Of a DNA stretch of 64,000 nt, positions 1 through 7,910 are shown piece after piece (position 1 is the first letter of the stretch; every line of letters begins with the position of its first letter). Under the pieces are notes generated by a model that was not told the origin of the DNA, did not search any database, and saw only the letters and a program-made list of their open reading frames with translations. Location: contig JAXLRI010000018.1 in the NCBI GenBank assembly GCA_046331175.1, positions 1 through 64,000 on the forward strand. Direction: 5' to 3'. A program made the position numbers and the translations under genes. This DNA is from JAWKIW01 sp046331175 (GTDB lineage Bacteria; Actinomycetota; Acidimicrobiia; Acidimicrobiales; Acidimicrobilacustridaceae).

Positions 1-381
1 CTCGTCGACGGTCGCTGACGACGACGGCTCGTAGAGGATCGCCGCCGGCTCGGCGTCACCCAGCAGGGCGGCCAGCTCGCTGGCCGAGTAGCGGAAGTTC
101 ACGTTGATCGGAACGGCGGCCAGCTTGAAGCCGGCCAGCAGCCCGAGGGCGTGGTCGGGGTGGTTGTCGAGGTACAGCGCGACGAGGTCGCCGGCTCCGA
201 CGCCGAGTGACGTGAGGTGGTTCGCCAGCCGGTTGGCCCGCTCGTCGACCTCGGCGAAGGTGAAGCGCTGGTCGTCGACCACCAGGGCGACCCGGTCGGG
301 CACCCGGTCGACGACGGCCTCGATGACGTCGGCGAAGGCGAAGGTGGCGGGGGGCGGCAGGTCGGGGCGGGGATCGGTCAC
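1..381 (-). CDS. Acyl-CoA synthetase (AMP-binding), N-terminal part, runs off the window
   Basis: Reading leftward from a GTG at 381, the first 127 residues match the N-terminal region of fatty-acid/aromatic acyl-CoA ligases: a segment FADVIEAVVDRVPDRVALV, then ERANRLANHL, GDLVALYLDNHPDHALGLL and KLAAVPINVNFRYSASELA. The catalytic P-loop lies beyond the window edge, so activity cannot be judged. The GTG overlaps the TGA of the upstream ligase gene by 4 nt (GTGA), so the two are translationally coupled and form the distal end of the acyl-CoA operon. By family it would activate a carboxylic acid to its CoA thioester using ATP; the substrate is unknown. Confidence 0.88.
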   Translation of the reverse strand, partial: MTDPRPDLPPPATFAFADVIEAVVDRVPDRVALVVDDQRFTFAEVDERANRLANHLTSLGVGAGDLVALYLDNHPDHALGLLAGFKLAAVPINVNFRYSASELAALLGDAEPAAILYEPSSSATVDE

Positions 382-1952
382 GAGCGGTCCTCCTGGTCGG
401 GCACCGGGGAGTCTGGCCCGTCGGCGGCCTCCCCCGCTCGGCCCAGCCGGTCGACCAGCTCGCGTCCGAGCACCTTGCCCACCTCGTTGCGGGGCAGGGC
501 GTCGACCCGCTCGAACCGCACGGGCACCTTGTAGGGCACCAGCCGCTCGCGGCAGTGGGCTTCGAGGGCATCGGTGTCGAGCGGTGCGCCGGCGACGGTG
601 GCGACGAAGGCGACGGGCACCTCGCCCAGGCGCACGTCGGGTGCGCCGACCACCGCCACCTCGCGCACGCCGGGAGCCGAGCGGATGACCTCCTCGACCT
701 CGCCGGGGAACACCTTGTTCCCACCCCGGATGATGAGGTCGGACACCCGCCCCTCGATCCACACGAAGCCGTCGGCATCGATCCGCCCGAGGTCGCCGGT
801 GCGGAACCAGCCGTCGGTGGTGAGCCGCTCCGTGAGCGCCAGCGCCGCGCTGTCGCCGCGGTCCATCGCCGTGGTGCGCACGACGATCTCGCCGACATCG
901 TCCGCGTCGGCCTCGACCCCGTCGGCGGCGATCACCTTCAGCCGGACGCCGTCGTGGGGACGGCCCACCGAGCCGAGCTTCTCGCGGCCGTGGGCGCGCG
1001 AGTCGGCGGCGTTCCACCCGACGATCTCGCCCCCGAGCTCGGTCTGGCCGTAGGAGTTCAGGACCGACGTGCCGAAGCGATCCGCGAAGCGGCGGGCCTC
1101 GGCGGGCGACAGCGGCGCGGTGATCGACCGGACGTAGCGCAGCGGGGCCAGCGAGGTGATCGTCGCGTCGTCGGCCAGCATGGACATGGCGGCCGGCGGC
1201 AGCACCGTGGAGCGGATCTGGTGACGGGCCACGAGCTCGGCGAACGTCGCCGGGTCGAAGCGGTCCATGACCACAGCCGGGGCGCCGACCCGGAAGGCGA
1301 ACAGCACGTTGTAGAGGCCGGCCCACAGCGACAGCGACACGGGGACGAGGTTCGGCATGGCGCCGTCGGCCGGCTGACCCGGAGCCGGCGGCGTGGCGCC
1401 GATCTTGTCCAGCACCTGGTCCATGAGGTCGACCACGTTGCCGTGGTGCAGGGGCACCGCCTTGGGCGGCCCGGTGGTGCCCGACGTGAGCTGGACCAGG
1501 GCGACGTCGGCCGGGAACGACGCCGGGTCGTGGCCCGGGTCGGCCGATCTCGCCACCGTCCAGGTGCCGACCCCCCGATCGACGACCACCACCGCCGGCC
1601 CGGCCGGGATCCGATCGACGTCGGCGGCCACCGCGACCACCGCCGCCGGCGCCTGCCCCCCGACCAACCGATCGACCTCCACCGCAGTCAGGCGCGGGTT
1701 CAGCGGCAGGTAGGCGCCACCCGCCCGCCACGTGCCGAACAGCGCGGCCACCACCTCACCGCCGTTGGGCAACATCACCGCCACCAGGCCACCGGCCACG
1801 AGCCCGGCGTCGGCGAGCGCGGCAGCCGCGTCGGTCGTCGCCTCGGCGAGCTCGGTGGCCGACCACGTGCGGTCGGGGGCGAACACCACCGGGCGGTCGG
1901 GCTCGACCGACGGGTCGGGGGCGAGCGCGTCGAGGCGGCGGGCCTCGCTCAT
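378..1952 (-). CDS. Acyl-CoA synthetase (class I AMP-forming ligase)
   Basis: A 524-residue ANL-superfamily ligase. It carries the P-loop LTSGTTGPPKA near residues 155-165, the A5-type motif NSYGQTELGGE, the hinge TGDLGRIDADGFVWIEGR followed by IIRGGNKVFPGEVEEV, and the C-terminal adenylation lysine in PRNEVGKVLGREL, so it looks complete and active. By family it makes an acyl-AMP and then an acyl-CoA, feeding the dehydrogenase and crotonases encoded just upstream. I chose ATG 1952, seven nt after the preceding crotonase stop, because the homologous N-terminus begins there. It is the sixth gene of the leftward operon led by the MaoC-type gene and overlaps the next ligase by 4 nt. Substrate chemistry is not evident. 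Confidence 0.93.
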   Translation of the reverse strand: MSEARRLDALAPDPSVEPDRPVVFAPDRTWSATELAEATTDAAAALADAGLVAGGLVAVMLPNGGEVVAALFGTWRAGGAYLPLNPRLTAVEVDRLVGGQAPAAVVAVAADVDRIPAGPAVVVVDRGVGTWTVARSADPGHDPASFPADVALVQLTSGTTGPPKAVPLHHGNVVDLMDQVLDKIGATPPAPGQPADGAMPNLVPVSLSLWAGLYNVLFAFRVGAPAVVMDRFDPATFAELVARHQIRSTVLPPAAMSMLADDATITSLAPLRYVRSITAPLSPAEARRFADRFGTSVLNSYGQTELGGEIVGWNAADSRAHGREKLGSVGRPHDGVRLKVIAADGVEADADDVGEIVVRTTAMDRGDSAALALTERLTTDGWFRTGDLGRIDADGFVWIEGRVSDLIIRGGNKVFPGEVEEVIRSAPGVREVAVVGAPDVRLGEVPVAFVATVAGAPLDTDALEAHCRERLVPYKVPVRFERVDALPRNEVGKVLGRELVDRLGRAGEAADGPDSPVPDQEDRS

Positions 1953-1959
1953 GACGGGG

Positions 1960-2781
1960 TCACCCCTCGGCGCCCAGCGGCTGCCACTGCGGCTCGCGCT
2001 TCTCGGCGAACGCCGCCGGCCCCTCGGTCTGGTCGGGGTGGCCCCACATGGACACCAGCTCGACGGCACCCGCCTTGCAGGCGTCGGTGAGCCCCAGCTC
2101 GAGGGCGCCCCACAGGGCTCGCTTGGTGGCCGCCATGGCCGCCGGCGAGTTGCGGGCGATCTTCTCGGCCAGCTCCTGGGCGGCCTCGTGGAGCCGCTCG
2201 GGCGGGTCGACCACCTCGGAGATCATCCCCAGCTCGAAGGCGCGCTGGGCGCTCATGCGCTCGTAGCGGCCGACGAAGGCCATGCGCATGACAGCCTCGG
2301 CGGGCATCTTGCGCAGCAGGCCGATGGCCTCGATGGCCACGACCTGACCGATCGACACGTGCGGGTCGAAGAACTGGGCGTCGGATGCCGCGATGACGAT
2401 GTCGGCATCGGCGACCCAGTGGAACGCGCCGCCGGCGCAGATGCCGTTGACCGCGGTGATGACCGGCTTCCACACCTCGTTGTGCCACGAGGTGAAGTGC
2501 AGGTCGAAGGTCTCGAGCGACTCGCGGTAGCGCTCCATGCCGACGCCGTCGGTGGCGATCTCCTGCACGTCGACGCCGGTCTGGAACGCCCGACCGTTGC
2601 CCGAGTGGACGATCACGCGCACGTCGGGGTCGGCGTCGAGCTCGCGCCACGCCACCGCCAGCTCGTCGCGCATGGCGTTGTTCATGGCGTTGAGCTGGTC
2701 GGGCCGGTCGAACAGCAGCCAGCCGACCGGGCCACGTCGCTCGACGACGAGCGTCTCGTAGGTGGAGTAGGTGAAGGTCAT
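1960..2781 (-). CDS. Crotonase/enoyl-CoA hydratase-like protein (paralog 2)
   Basis: A 273-residue crotonase-fold protein. The oxyanion-hole segment GNGRAFQTGVDV and the ICAGGAFHWVADADIV helix are clear. The two positions that hold catalytic glutamates in classical enoyl-CoA hydratase appear to be histidines here (about H121 in GGAFHWVA and H141 in FDPHVSIGQ), so simple hydratase activity is not safe to assume. It is a tandem paralog of the next upstream gene; the shared C-terminal block AFAEKRE and the block around MWGHPDQTEG are nearly identical even at DNA level. Its ATG overlaps the TGA of that paralog (ATGA). It probably processes an acyl-CoA intermediate of the same pathway. Confidence 0.9.
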   Translation of the reverse strand: MTFTYSTYETLVVERRGPVGWLLFDRPDQLNAMNNAMRDELAVAWRELDADPDVRVIVHSGNGRAFQTGVDVQEIATDGVGMERYRESLETFDLHFTSWHNEVWKPVITAVNGICAGGAFHWVADADIVIAASDAQFFDPHVSIGQVVAIEAIGLLRKMPAEAVMRMAFVGRYERMSAQRAFELGMISEVVDPPERLHEAAQELAEKIARNSPAAMAATKRALWGALELGLTDACKAGAVELVSMWGHPDQTEGPAAFAEKREPQWQPLGAEG

Positions 2782-3617
2782 GCCAGCGCCTCCCAGGCGG
2801 CGTCTCGCTTCTCGGCGAATGCGGCGGGGCCCTCGGTCTGGTCGGGGTGGCCCCACATGCCAACCAGCTCGGCGGTGCCGGCCTTGCAGGCGTCGGTGAG
2901 GCCGGCCTCGAGGGCGCCCCACAGGGCTCGCTTGGTGGCGGCCATGGCGGCCGGCGAGTTGCGGGCGATGGTCTCGGCCAGGGCCTGCACCTCGTCGCGC
3001 AGCCGCTCGGGCGGGTCGACGACCTGGCTGCCGATGCCCAGCTGGAGGGCCCGCTCGGCCGTGATGCGCTCGTGGCGGCCGACCAGGGCCATGCGCAGGA
3101 CCGCCTCCATCGGCGACTTCCGCACAAGAGCGATGGTCTCGTAGGCGCTGACCTGGCCGATCGACACGTGGGGGTCGAGCAGCGTGGCGTCGGACGCCAG
3201 CACGACGATGTCGGCGTCGGCCACGAAGTGCAGGCCGCCACCGGCGCACACGCCGTTGACCGCGGCGATGACGGGCTTCCACACCTGGTTGTGCCAGGCC
3301 GTGAGGCGCAGCTCGGCCCGCTTCGTGCGGCGGGATTGCTCGCGCAGGGCCTCGGGGTCACGGGCCAGCTGGGCGACGTCGAGGCCGGTCTGGAAGGTGC
3401 GCCCGTTGCCGGTGGTGACGATCACCCGGACGGCGGGATCGGCGTCGAGGTCGGCCCACGCCCGTTCGAGCTCGGCCAGCATGGTGGCGTCCATGGCGTT
3501 GCCGGCCTCGGGCCGGTCGAACACCAACCAGCCCACCGGCCCGCGTCGCTCGACCACGAGGGTCTCGTACGCCGTCTCGTCGTTCGGGTCGGCCACGTCA
3601 GCTCCGGGGGACGTCAC
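2778..3617 (-). CDS. Crotonase/enoyl-CoA hydratase-like protein (paralog 1)
   Basis: A 279-residue crotonase-fold protein, tandem duplicate of its downstream neighbour. Shared blocks include YETLVVERRGPVGW, NGRTFQTGLDV and MWGHPDQTEGPAAF. As in the paralog, the classical catalytic glutamates appear replaced by histidine (about H130 in GGGLHFVADAD and H150 in LDPHVSIGQ). The start is uncertain: GTG 3617 overlaps the acyl-CoA dehydrogenase by 20 nt, while a GTG at 3593, one base after that gene's TGA, gives a protein 8 residues shorter and keeps the whole conserved domain. The gene sits mid-operon between the dehydrogenase and the second crotonase. Confidence 0.9.
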   Translation of the reverse strand: MTSPGADVADPNDETAYETLVVERRGPVGWLVFDRPEAGNAMDATMLAELERAWADLDADPAVRVIVTTGNGRTFQTGLDVAQLARDPEALREQSRRTKRAELRLTAWHNQVWKPVIAAVNGVCAGGGLHFVADADIVVLASDATLLDPHVSIGQVSAYETIALVRKSPMEAVLRMALVGRHERITAERALQLGIGSQVVDPPERLRDEVQALAETIARNSPAAMAATKRALWGALEAGLTDACKAGTAELVGMWGHPDQTEGPAAFAEKRDAAWEALA

Positions 3618-4947
3618 GCCACGGGGCGGACTGCCACGGGTCGGGCTCGCGCGGCAGGCCGAGCACCCGCTCGCCGACGATGTTCTTGTTGACCTCGGTG
3701 GTGCCGCCCTCGATGGTGTTGGCCCGGCTGCGCAGCATGCCCTTCACCTCGAACGGCAGGGAGGCGGCGTAGCGCTCGCCGGCATCGGCGTCGCCCGCAG
3801 CCGCCTCGGCCACGCGGACGGCCTCGACCTCCCACGCCTGGGCGGCGGGACCGAGCAGGTCGACGGCCAGCAGCTGGATGCGCTGGTTGAGGGCACCCTG
3901 GTGGACCTTGCCGATCGAGCTCTCCGGACCGGGCGACCGACCCGCCTTGATGCCGGCGCGCACCCGCTCGTTGGTCCAGCCGCGGATGCGCTCCTCGCTG
4001 TAGGCCCGCATGAGGTCCTGGCGCAACACGGGGTGGTCCCACGGGCCGGTCTGGCCGGCGGCCCGCCGATCGCGGACCAGGTCGACCAGCCGGCCCACCC
4101 CCGAGCCACCGATGCGGTCGACGCCGCCCGAGCCCGAGCCCGACACCATCTGGCGCTCACCCGACAGCGTGGCGTTGGCGACCTTCCAGCCGTCGCCGAC
4201 CGGGCCGACGCGGTGGGCGTCGGGCACGCGGGTGGCGTCGAGGAACACCTCGTTGAAGTCGATCTCGCCGGTGATGTGGCGCAACGGCCGCACCTCGACG
4301 CCCGGCCGGTGGAGGTCGACGAGGAAGTAGGTGATGCCCTTGCGCTTGGGCTGGTCGGGATCGGTGCGGGCGAGGGCCACGCCGAAGTCGGCGAGGTGGG
4401 CCCACGTGGTCCACACCTTCTGGCCGGTGAGCACCCACTCGTCGCCGTCGCGCTCGGCCCGGGTGGCCAGCGACGCCAGGTCGGAACCGGCGCCCGGCTC
4501 GCTGAACAGCTGGCACCACACCTCTTCGTTGCGCACGATGGGCGGCAGGAACCGCAGCCGCTGCTCCTCAGTGCCGTGAGCGAACAGGGCGGGAGCGGCG
4601 AGGTTCAGCCCGAGCGGGTTGAGGCGGCCGAGGTTGTACGGCGCCAGCTCGGCCTCGATGGCCCGGGCCACCGACCGGCCGACGTCGAGGCCGCCGTAGG
4701 CCACCGGCCAGGTGGGCACGACGAGGCCCGAGTGGCCGAACACGGGGTACCAGGCCTCGTAGTCGGCCCGGGTGCGGACGGTCCGGATGGCGGCAGGACC
4801 GCCCGCCGCCGCGTCGCGCCACGCGGCCGGCACGTGCTCGGCGACCCATGCCCGGGTGCGAGCCGCCGCCTCGTCGGCCGACGCGTCGGGATCGATGGCG
4901 ATGCGCTCGCCGGTGGGGGTCGTCGGGCTTTCCAGCGATCCGCCCAC
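3598..4947 (-). CDS. Acyl-CoA dehydrogenase
   Basis: A 449-residue FAD-dependent acyl-CoA dehydrogenase. Recognised parts are the FAD-contact motif LFSEPGAGSDLASL, the middle-domain segment VLTGQKVWTTWAHLADFG, and the C-terminal IEGGTTEVNKNIVGERV, which supplies the usual catalytic glutamate (about E413) and the FAD-binding tail. By family it introduces an alpha,beta double bond into an acyl-CoA and passes electrons to ETF. The sequence type resembles the actinobacterial FadE enzymes associated with large or cyclic acyl-CoAs, but the substrate is inference only. The GTG at 4947 lies one base after the stop of the preceding crotonase, so the genes are cotranscribed. Confidence 0.93.
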   Translation of the reverse strand: MGGSLESPTTPTGERIAIDPDASADEAAARTRAWVAEHVPAAWRDAAAGGPAAIRTVRTRADYEAWYPVFGHSGLVVPTWPVAYGGLDVGRSVARAIEAELAPYNLGRLNPLGLNLAAPALFAHGTEEQRLRFLPPIVRNEEVWCQLFSEPGAGSDLASLATRAERDGDEWVLTGQKVWTTWAHLADFGVALARTDPDQPKRKGITYFLVDLHRPGVEVRPLRHITGEIDFNEVFLDATRVPDAHRVGPVGDGWKVANATLSGERQMVSGSGSGGVDRIGGSGVGRLVDLVRDRRAAGQTGPWDHPVLRQDLMRAYSEERIRGWTNERVRAGIKAGRSPGPESSIGKVHQGALNQRIQLLAVDLLGPAAQAWEVEAVRVAEAAAGDADAGERYAASLPFEVKGMLRSRANTIEGGTTEVNKNIVGERVLGLPREPDPWQSAPWRDVPRS

Positions 4948-4948
4948 G

Positions 4949-5788
4949 TCAGCGGCCCTTGAAGTCGGGCGGCCGCTTCTCCTGGAAGGCGGTGAGCCCC
5001 TCGCGGAAGTCCTCGCTGCGCGAGGACAGCTCGAGGGCGAAGGCTTCGTCGGCCAGGTGGTCGGTGAGCGACGCCGTGGTGCCGGCGTGCAGCAGCCACT
5101 TGGTCAGCCCCACCGCGACCGTGGGCGCCTCGACGAGCTGGTCGGCGAGCAGCTCGACCTCGGCATCGACGTTCACCGAGCGGACGACGTCGTGCACCAG
5201 GCCCCAGTCGGCGGCCTCCTGCCCCGTGAGCTGGCGACCGAGCAACAGCAGCTGGCGGGCCTTGACCATCCCGATCAGCCGGGGCAGCAGCCACGTGGCC
5301 CCGCTGTCGGGGGTGAAGCCGCGGGCGAGGAAGGGCTCCCACAGGTGGGCGTCCTTGGCGACGATGGTGAAGTCGGCGGCCAGGGCGAGCTGGAAGCCGA
5401 TGCCGGCGGCCCACCCCTTCACCCCGCACACCACCGGGACCTGGATGGTGAGCAGGAGCGGGATCAGGCGGTGGGCCATCGACGGGACCCGTCGCTGGAT
5501 GCTGCCAACCCGGGGACGATCGCCACCCGGAGCGTTGCGGGCGACGATGTCGGCGCCACCGCAGAAGTGATCGCCGGTGCCGCCGAGCACCACGACCCGC
5601 ACCCGCTCGTCGCGGTTGGCGGCGTCGAGCGCATCGATCATCGCCGCCATCATCTGGTCGTCGATGACGTTGCGCTTGTCGGGCCGGTCGAGGGTGAGGT
5701 GCAGCACCCCCTTGTCGTCCAGCACGACGAGGAGCCCGGGGACCCCCTCGTAGGTGAAGCCGACGGCGCCGGGGTTGGGTGCGGTCAT
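4949..5788 (-). CDS. Enoyl-CoA hydratase/isomerase family protein
   Basis: A 279-residue crotonase-fold protein that is not a recent copy of the two downstream crotonases. Visible motifs are LTLDRPDKRNVIDDQMM, GGTGDHFCGGADIVARN (oxyanion hole) and VKGWAAGIGFQLALAADF. At the two classical glutamate positions it has Q (GFQLALAAD) and F (EPFLARG), while an aspartate in FTPDSGATWLLP sits where some isomerases keep an acid, so isomerase or another crotonase reaction is more likely than plain hydration. ATG 5788 is chosen over an upstream ATG because it lies 13 nt after the MaoC gene stop and directly precedes the conserved domain. Confidence 0.9.
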   Translation of the reverse strand: MTAPNPGAVGFTYEGVPGLLVVLDDKGVLHLTLDRPDKRNVIDDQMMAAMIDALDAANRDERVRVVVLGGTGDHFCGGADIVARNAPGGDRPRVGSIQRRVPSMAHRLIPLLLTIQVPVVCGVKGWAAGIGFQLALAADFTIVAKDAHLWEPFLARGFTPDSGATWLLPRLIGMVKARQLLLLGRQLTGQEAADWGLVHDVVRSVNVDAEVELLADQLVEAPTVAVGLTKWLLHAGTTASLTDHLADEAFALELSSRSEDFREGLTAFQEKRPPDFKGR

Positions 5789-5801
5789 GACCAGCAGCCT
5801 C

Positions 5802-7094
5802 TCATCGGTCGAAGCGCTCGGAGATGGCGTCGAGCGCACCCTGCAGGTCGGTGGCCCGGCCGGGCGGGTCGGGCAGGCGCACCGCGCCGTGCTCGCGGCT
5901 CGGCAGCAGCACGGTGGCGGTGCCGGGCGTGGTGACCTCGCCCCGCTGGTTGGTGGCGGCCAGCTCGAGGTCGACGGCCGGTCGGTCGCCCTCGGCGAGG
6001 TAGCGCTTCACGACCGTGCCCTGCAGCCACTGCGTGTCGCCCACGTAGTTGAACTTCCGGAACTCGCAGTCGAGGCGCCACAGCCAGGCGTCGTCACCCA
6101 TCCAGTCGGTGCACAGGTGGATGAGCCACGTCTCGCGCATGCGGCCGTAGTCGAAGGTGGTGGGGTTGCCCGAGCGGCGGGCGAACTCGGGGTCCCAGTG
6201 CACCCGCTGCATCACGTCGGGCACGTTGAGGTCGTCGCGGTGGAAGAACCGGGGGATGCGAGCCCGGTTGCGGGCGCCGAGCCGCAGCGGCTTGATGCCG
6301 TACAGGCCCATGCCCATGCCGACGTGCCAGCAGACCATGTCGGTGACCGTGAGCGGCCCCTTCACCATGGGGCCCACGACGTCGCCCTCGGCCACGTCCT
6401 CCCACCACCGCGGCTCCGCGCCCCGGGGCCCCTCGGCCGCGTACTGGGCATCGATCTCGGCGATCTGGTCGTCGGTGTAGGGCTCGATGACGATGTCGTC
6501 GTACTTCTTGCGCTCGCGGGCCTTGGTGCGCTCGGTGCGGATCATCAGCCGGTACTGCCCCGACAGGATGGAGCCGTCGTCGTTGGCGAAGACCTGGGCC
6601 GTCCACTCGTGGATGGCCCGCTCTGCGAACTCCGACGGCTTGTCGAGCACGCCCACCAGCGCGTTGCGCCGGGTGACGCGGTGGCCCGGCCGCAGCGGCG
6701 CCCACCACTCGCGGGCGCTGGCGGCGTAGAAGGCGTGGACGCCACGCAGCGGGTCGCCCTTCATCAGGTCGCGGTGCTCGTCGGCCACGCGGGTGACCTC
6801 GTCCTCGCCGATCAATGTGTCGCCGCCGACGAGCACCGGTGAGGCGATGAGCCCCTCCCACCTCGTGCCGGCGGCGTAGGTGGGGTCGGTGTAGAGCGGG
6901 TTGTCGTCGCCGTAGGCGGTGGCCACGTGGCGGAAGGCGTCGACGTTGGGCTCGACGTAGTGCGGCGGCTGCGGGTGGGGCTCGGGCACGCCGATGCGGG
7001 CCCGCAGGCGGGCCACACCGTCGTCGGTGATGCGGCCGTGGTCGGCGTCGCGCGCCGTGGCCGACCGGCCCCCCTCGTCCCCCGTTCCGCTCAT
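5802..7094 (-). CDS. MaoC-like / FAS1-type dehydratase, first structural gene of the operon
   Basis: A 430-residue protein with two hot-dog folds. The N-terminal half (about 20-180) resembles the FAS1-type MaoC dehydratase region with ATAYGDDNPLYTDPTYAAG and LVGGDTLIGEDEV; the C-terminal half contains DVAEGDVVGPMVKGPLTVTD and GNPTTFDYGRMRETW. By family it hydrates or dehydrates an enoyl-CoA; such two-domain enzymes occur in actinobacterial steroid and long-chain acyl-CoA operons. ATG 7094 is 8 nt after a GAGGAT -10-like box, so the mRNA may be leaderless, and a TGAAC-N4-GTTCA palindrome overlaps the -35 region (7118-7131). The TetR gene ends 55 bp upstream on the same strand. Confidence 0.85.
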   Translation of the reverse strand: MSGTGDEGGRSATARDADHGRITDDGVARLRARIGVPEPHPQPPHYVEPNVDAFRHVATAYGDDNPLYTDPTYAAGTRWEGLIASPVLVGGDTLIGEDEVTRVADEHRDLMKGDPLRGVHAFYAASAREWWAPLRPGHRVTRRNALVGVLDKPSEFAERAIHEWTAQVFANDDGSILSGQYRLMIRTERTKARERKKYDDIVIEPYTDDQIAEIDAQYAAEGPRGAEPRWWEDVAEGDVVGPMVKGPLTVTDMVCWHVGMGMGLYGIKPLRLGARNRARIPRFFHRDDLNVPDVMQRVHWDPEFARRSGNPTTFDYGRMRETWLIHLCTDWMGDDAWLWRLDCEFRKFNYVGDTQWLQGTVVKRYLAEGDRPAVDLELAATNQRGEVTTPGTATVLLPSREHGAVRLPDPPGRATDLQGALDAISERFDR

Positions 7095-7117
7095 GCGCCC
7101 CCATCCTCGCACATCGC

Positions 7118-7131
7118 TGAACCGTCGTTCA
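7118..7131. promoter_or_regulatory. Palindromic operator TGAAC-CGTC-GTTCA upstream of the acyl-CoA operon
   Basis: A perfect 5+5 inverted repeat with a 4-nt spacer. On the minus strand the TTGAAC arm lies 18 nt before a GAGGAT -10-like box, so the palindrome would cover the -35 region, as expected for repression. An extra GTTCA half-site lies at 7148-7152. The same 14-bp pattern recurs at 9901 and 12949. The protein that binds it is inferred, not shown. Confidence 0.65.
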
Positions 7132-7149
7132 ACGCTGCGGAGGCTCCGT

Positions 7150-7857
7150 TCAGCGACGGCCCCCGGGGGTCCCCACCGCGCCCTTCGGGGCCCGCAGGGC
7201 GTCGTCGACCAGGGCGTGGAAGGCGTCGAGGTCCATCGGCGCGCCGGCGGGCGCCTCGTCGTCGCCCACCACCGCCGGGTCCGACGCCTGGTAGCCGGCC
7301 ACCAGGCTCGACAGCAGCCGGGCCAGCACCTCGGGCGGGCCCGCTCGGACGACGCCGGCGGCCTGGCCCTCGCCGATGACCCCCGCGTGGAGCGCCATCG
7401 CCTCACCGAAGCGGCTGCGCATCGCCTCGTCGACCGGTCGCTCGGCCGACAGCGAGGTGGCGCTCGAGGTGCGCAGGAACAGCCGGCCGAAGGCGCTGTG
7501 GTCGCGGAAGAAGCCGATCTCGAGGTCGACCAGGGCGTGCACCTTGGCCATCGGGTCGACGTCGTCGCCTCTGTCGCCCAGGGCGATCTCGCGGATGGCC
7601 GGCAGCAGCTCGTCGCCCCGGCGCAGGAACACCGAGAAGAACAGGTCGTCCTTGTTCTCGAAGAACGAGTACACCGAGCCGACCGAGAACTCGGCGACCT
7701 CGGCGATCTCCTTGAGGGTGGCGTCGTGGTAGCCCTTCGACGAGAAGACCAGCTCGGCGGCGTCGAGCAGCTGGCGGCGGCTCAGGTCCTGCTGCTGGAT
7801 GCGGCGCTGCTCGCGGCGGCTCTTGGTCGCGGTGCCCGCCTCGCTGGTCTCGGTCAC
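7150..7857 (-). CDS. TetR family transcriptional regulator
   Basis: A 235-residue TetR-type repressor. The N-terminal helix-turn-helix is clear: QLLDAAELVFSSKGYHDATL, then LKEIAEVAEFSVGSVYSFFE and NKDDLFFSVFLRR. The remainder is the variable ligand-binding domain. It lies immediately upstream of and codirectional with the acyl-CoA operon, so it is the best candidate to control that operon and the two other promoters carrying TGAAC-N4-GTTCA; an acyl-CoA intermediate would be the expected inducer. The start is GTG 7857, preceded by a strong GGAGGAG ribosome-binding site and a TAGCAT -10-like box near 7876-7881. The first 15 residues before the HTH are polar and basic. Confidence 0.92.
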   Translation of the reverse strand: MTETSEAGTATKSRREQRRIQQQDLSRRQLLDAAELVFSSKGYHDATLKEIAEVAEFSVGSVYSFFENKDDLFFSVFLRRGDELLPAIREIALGDRGDDVDPMAKVHALVDLEIGFFRDHSAFGRLFLRTSSATSLSAERPVDEAMRSRFGEAMALHAGVIGEGQAAGVVRAGPPEVLARLLSSLVAGYQASDPAVVGDDEAPAGAPMDLDAFHALVDDALRAPKGAVGTPGGRR

Positions 7858-7910
7858 GGCTCCTCCTCGCCGCCGATGCTACGGGTCGAGGCGGGACCGC
7901 CCGCGCACCG

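Noticed and set aside
555..2090. Long open frame on the plus strand opposite the acyl-CoA synthetase
   Set aside because: Its composition is the GC-rich antisense shadow of a gene with full catalytic motifs; no recognisable domain and no start context. Many similar antisense frames across the window were left out for the same reason.
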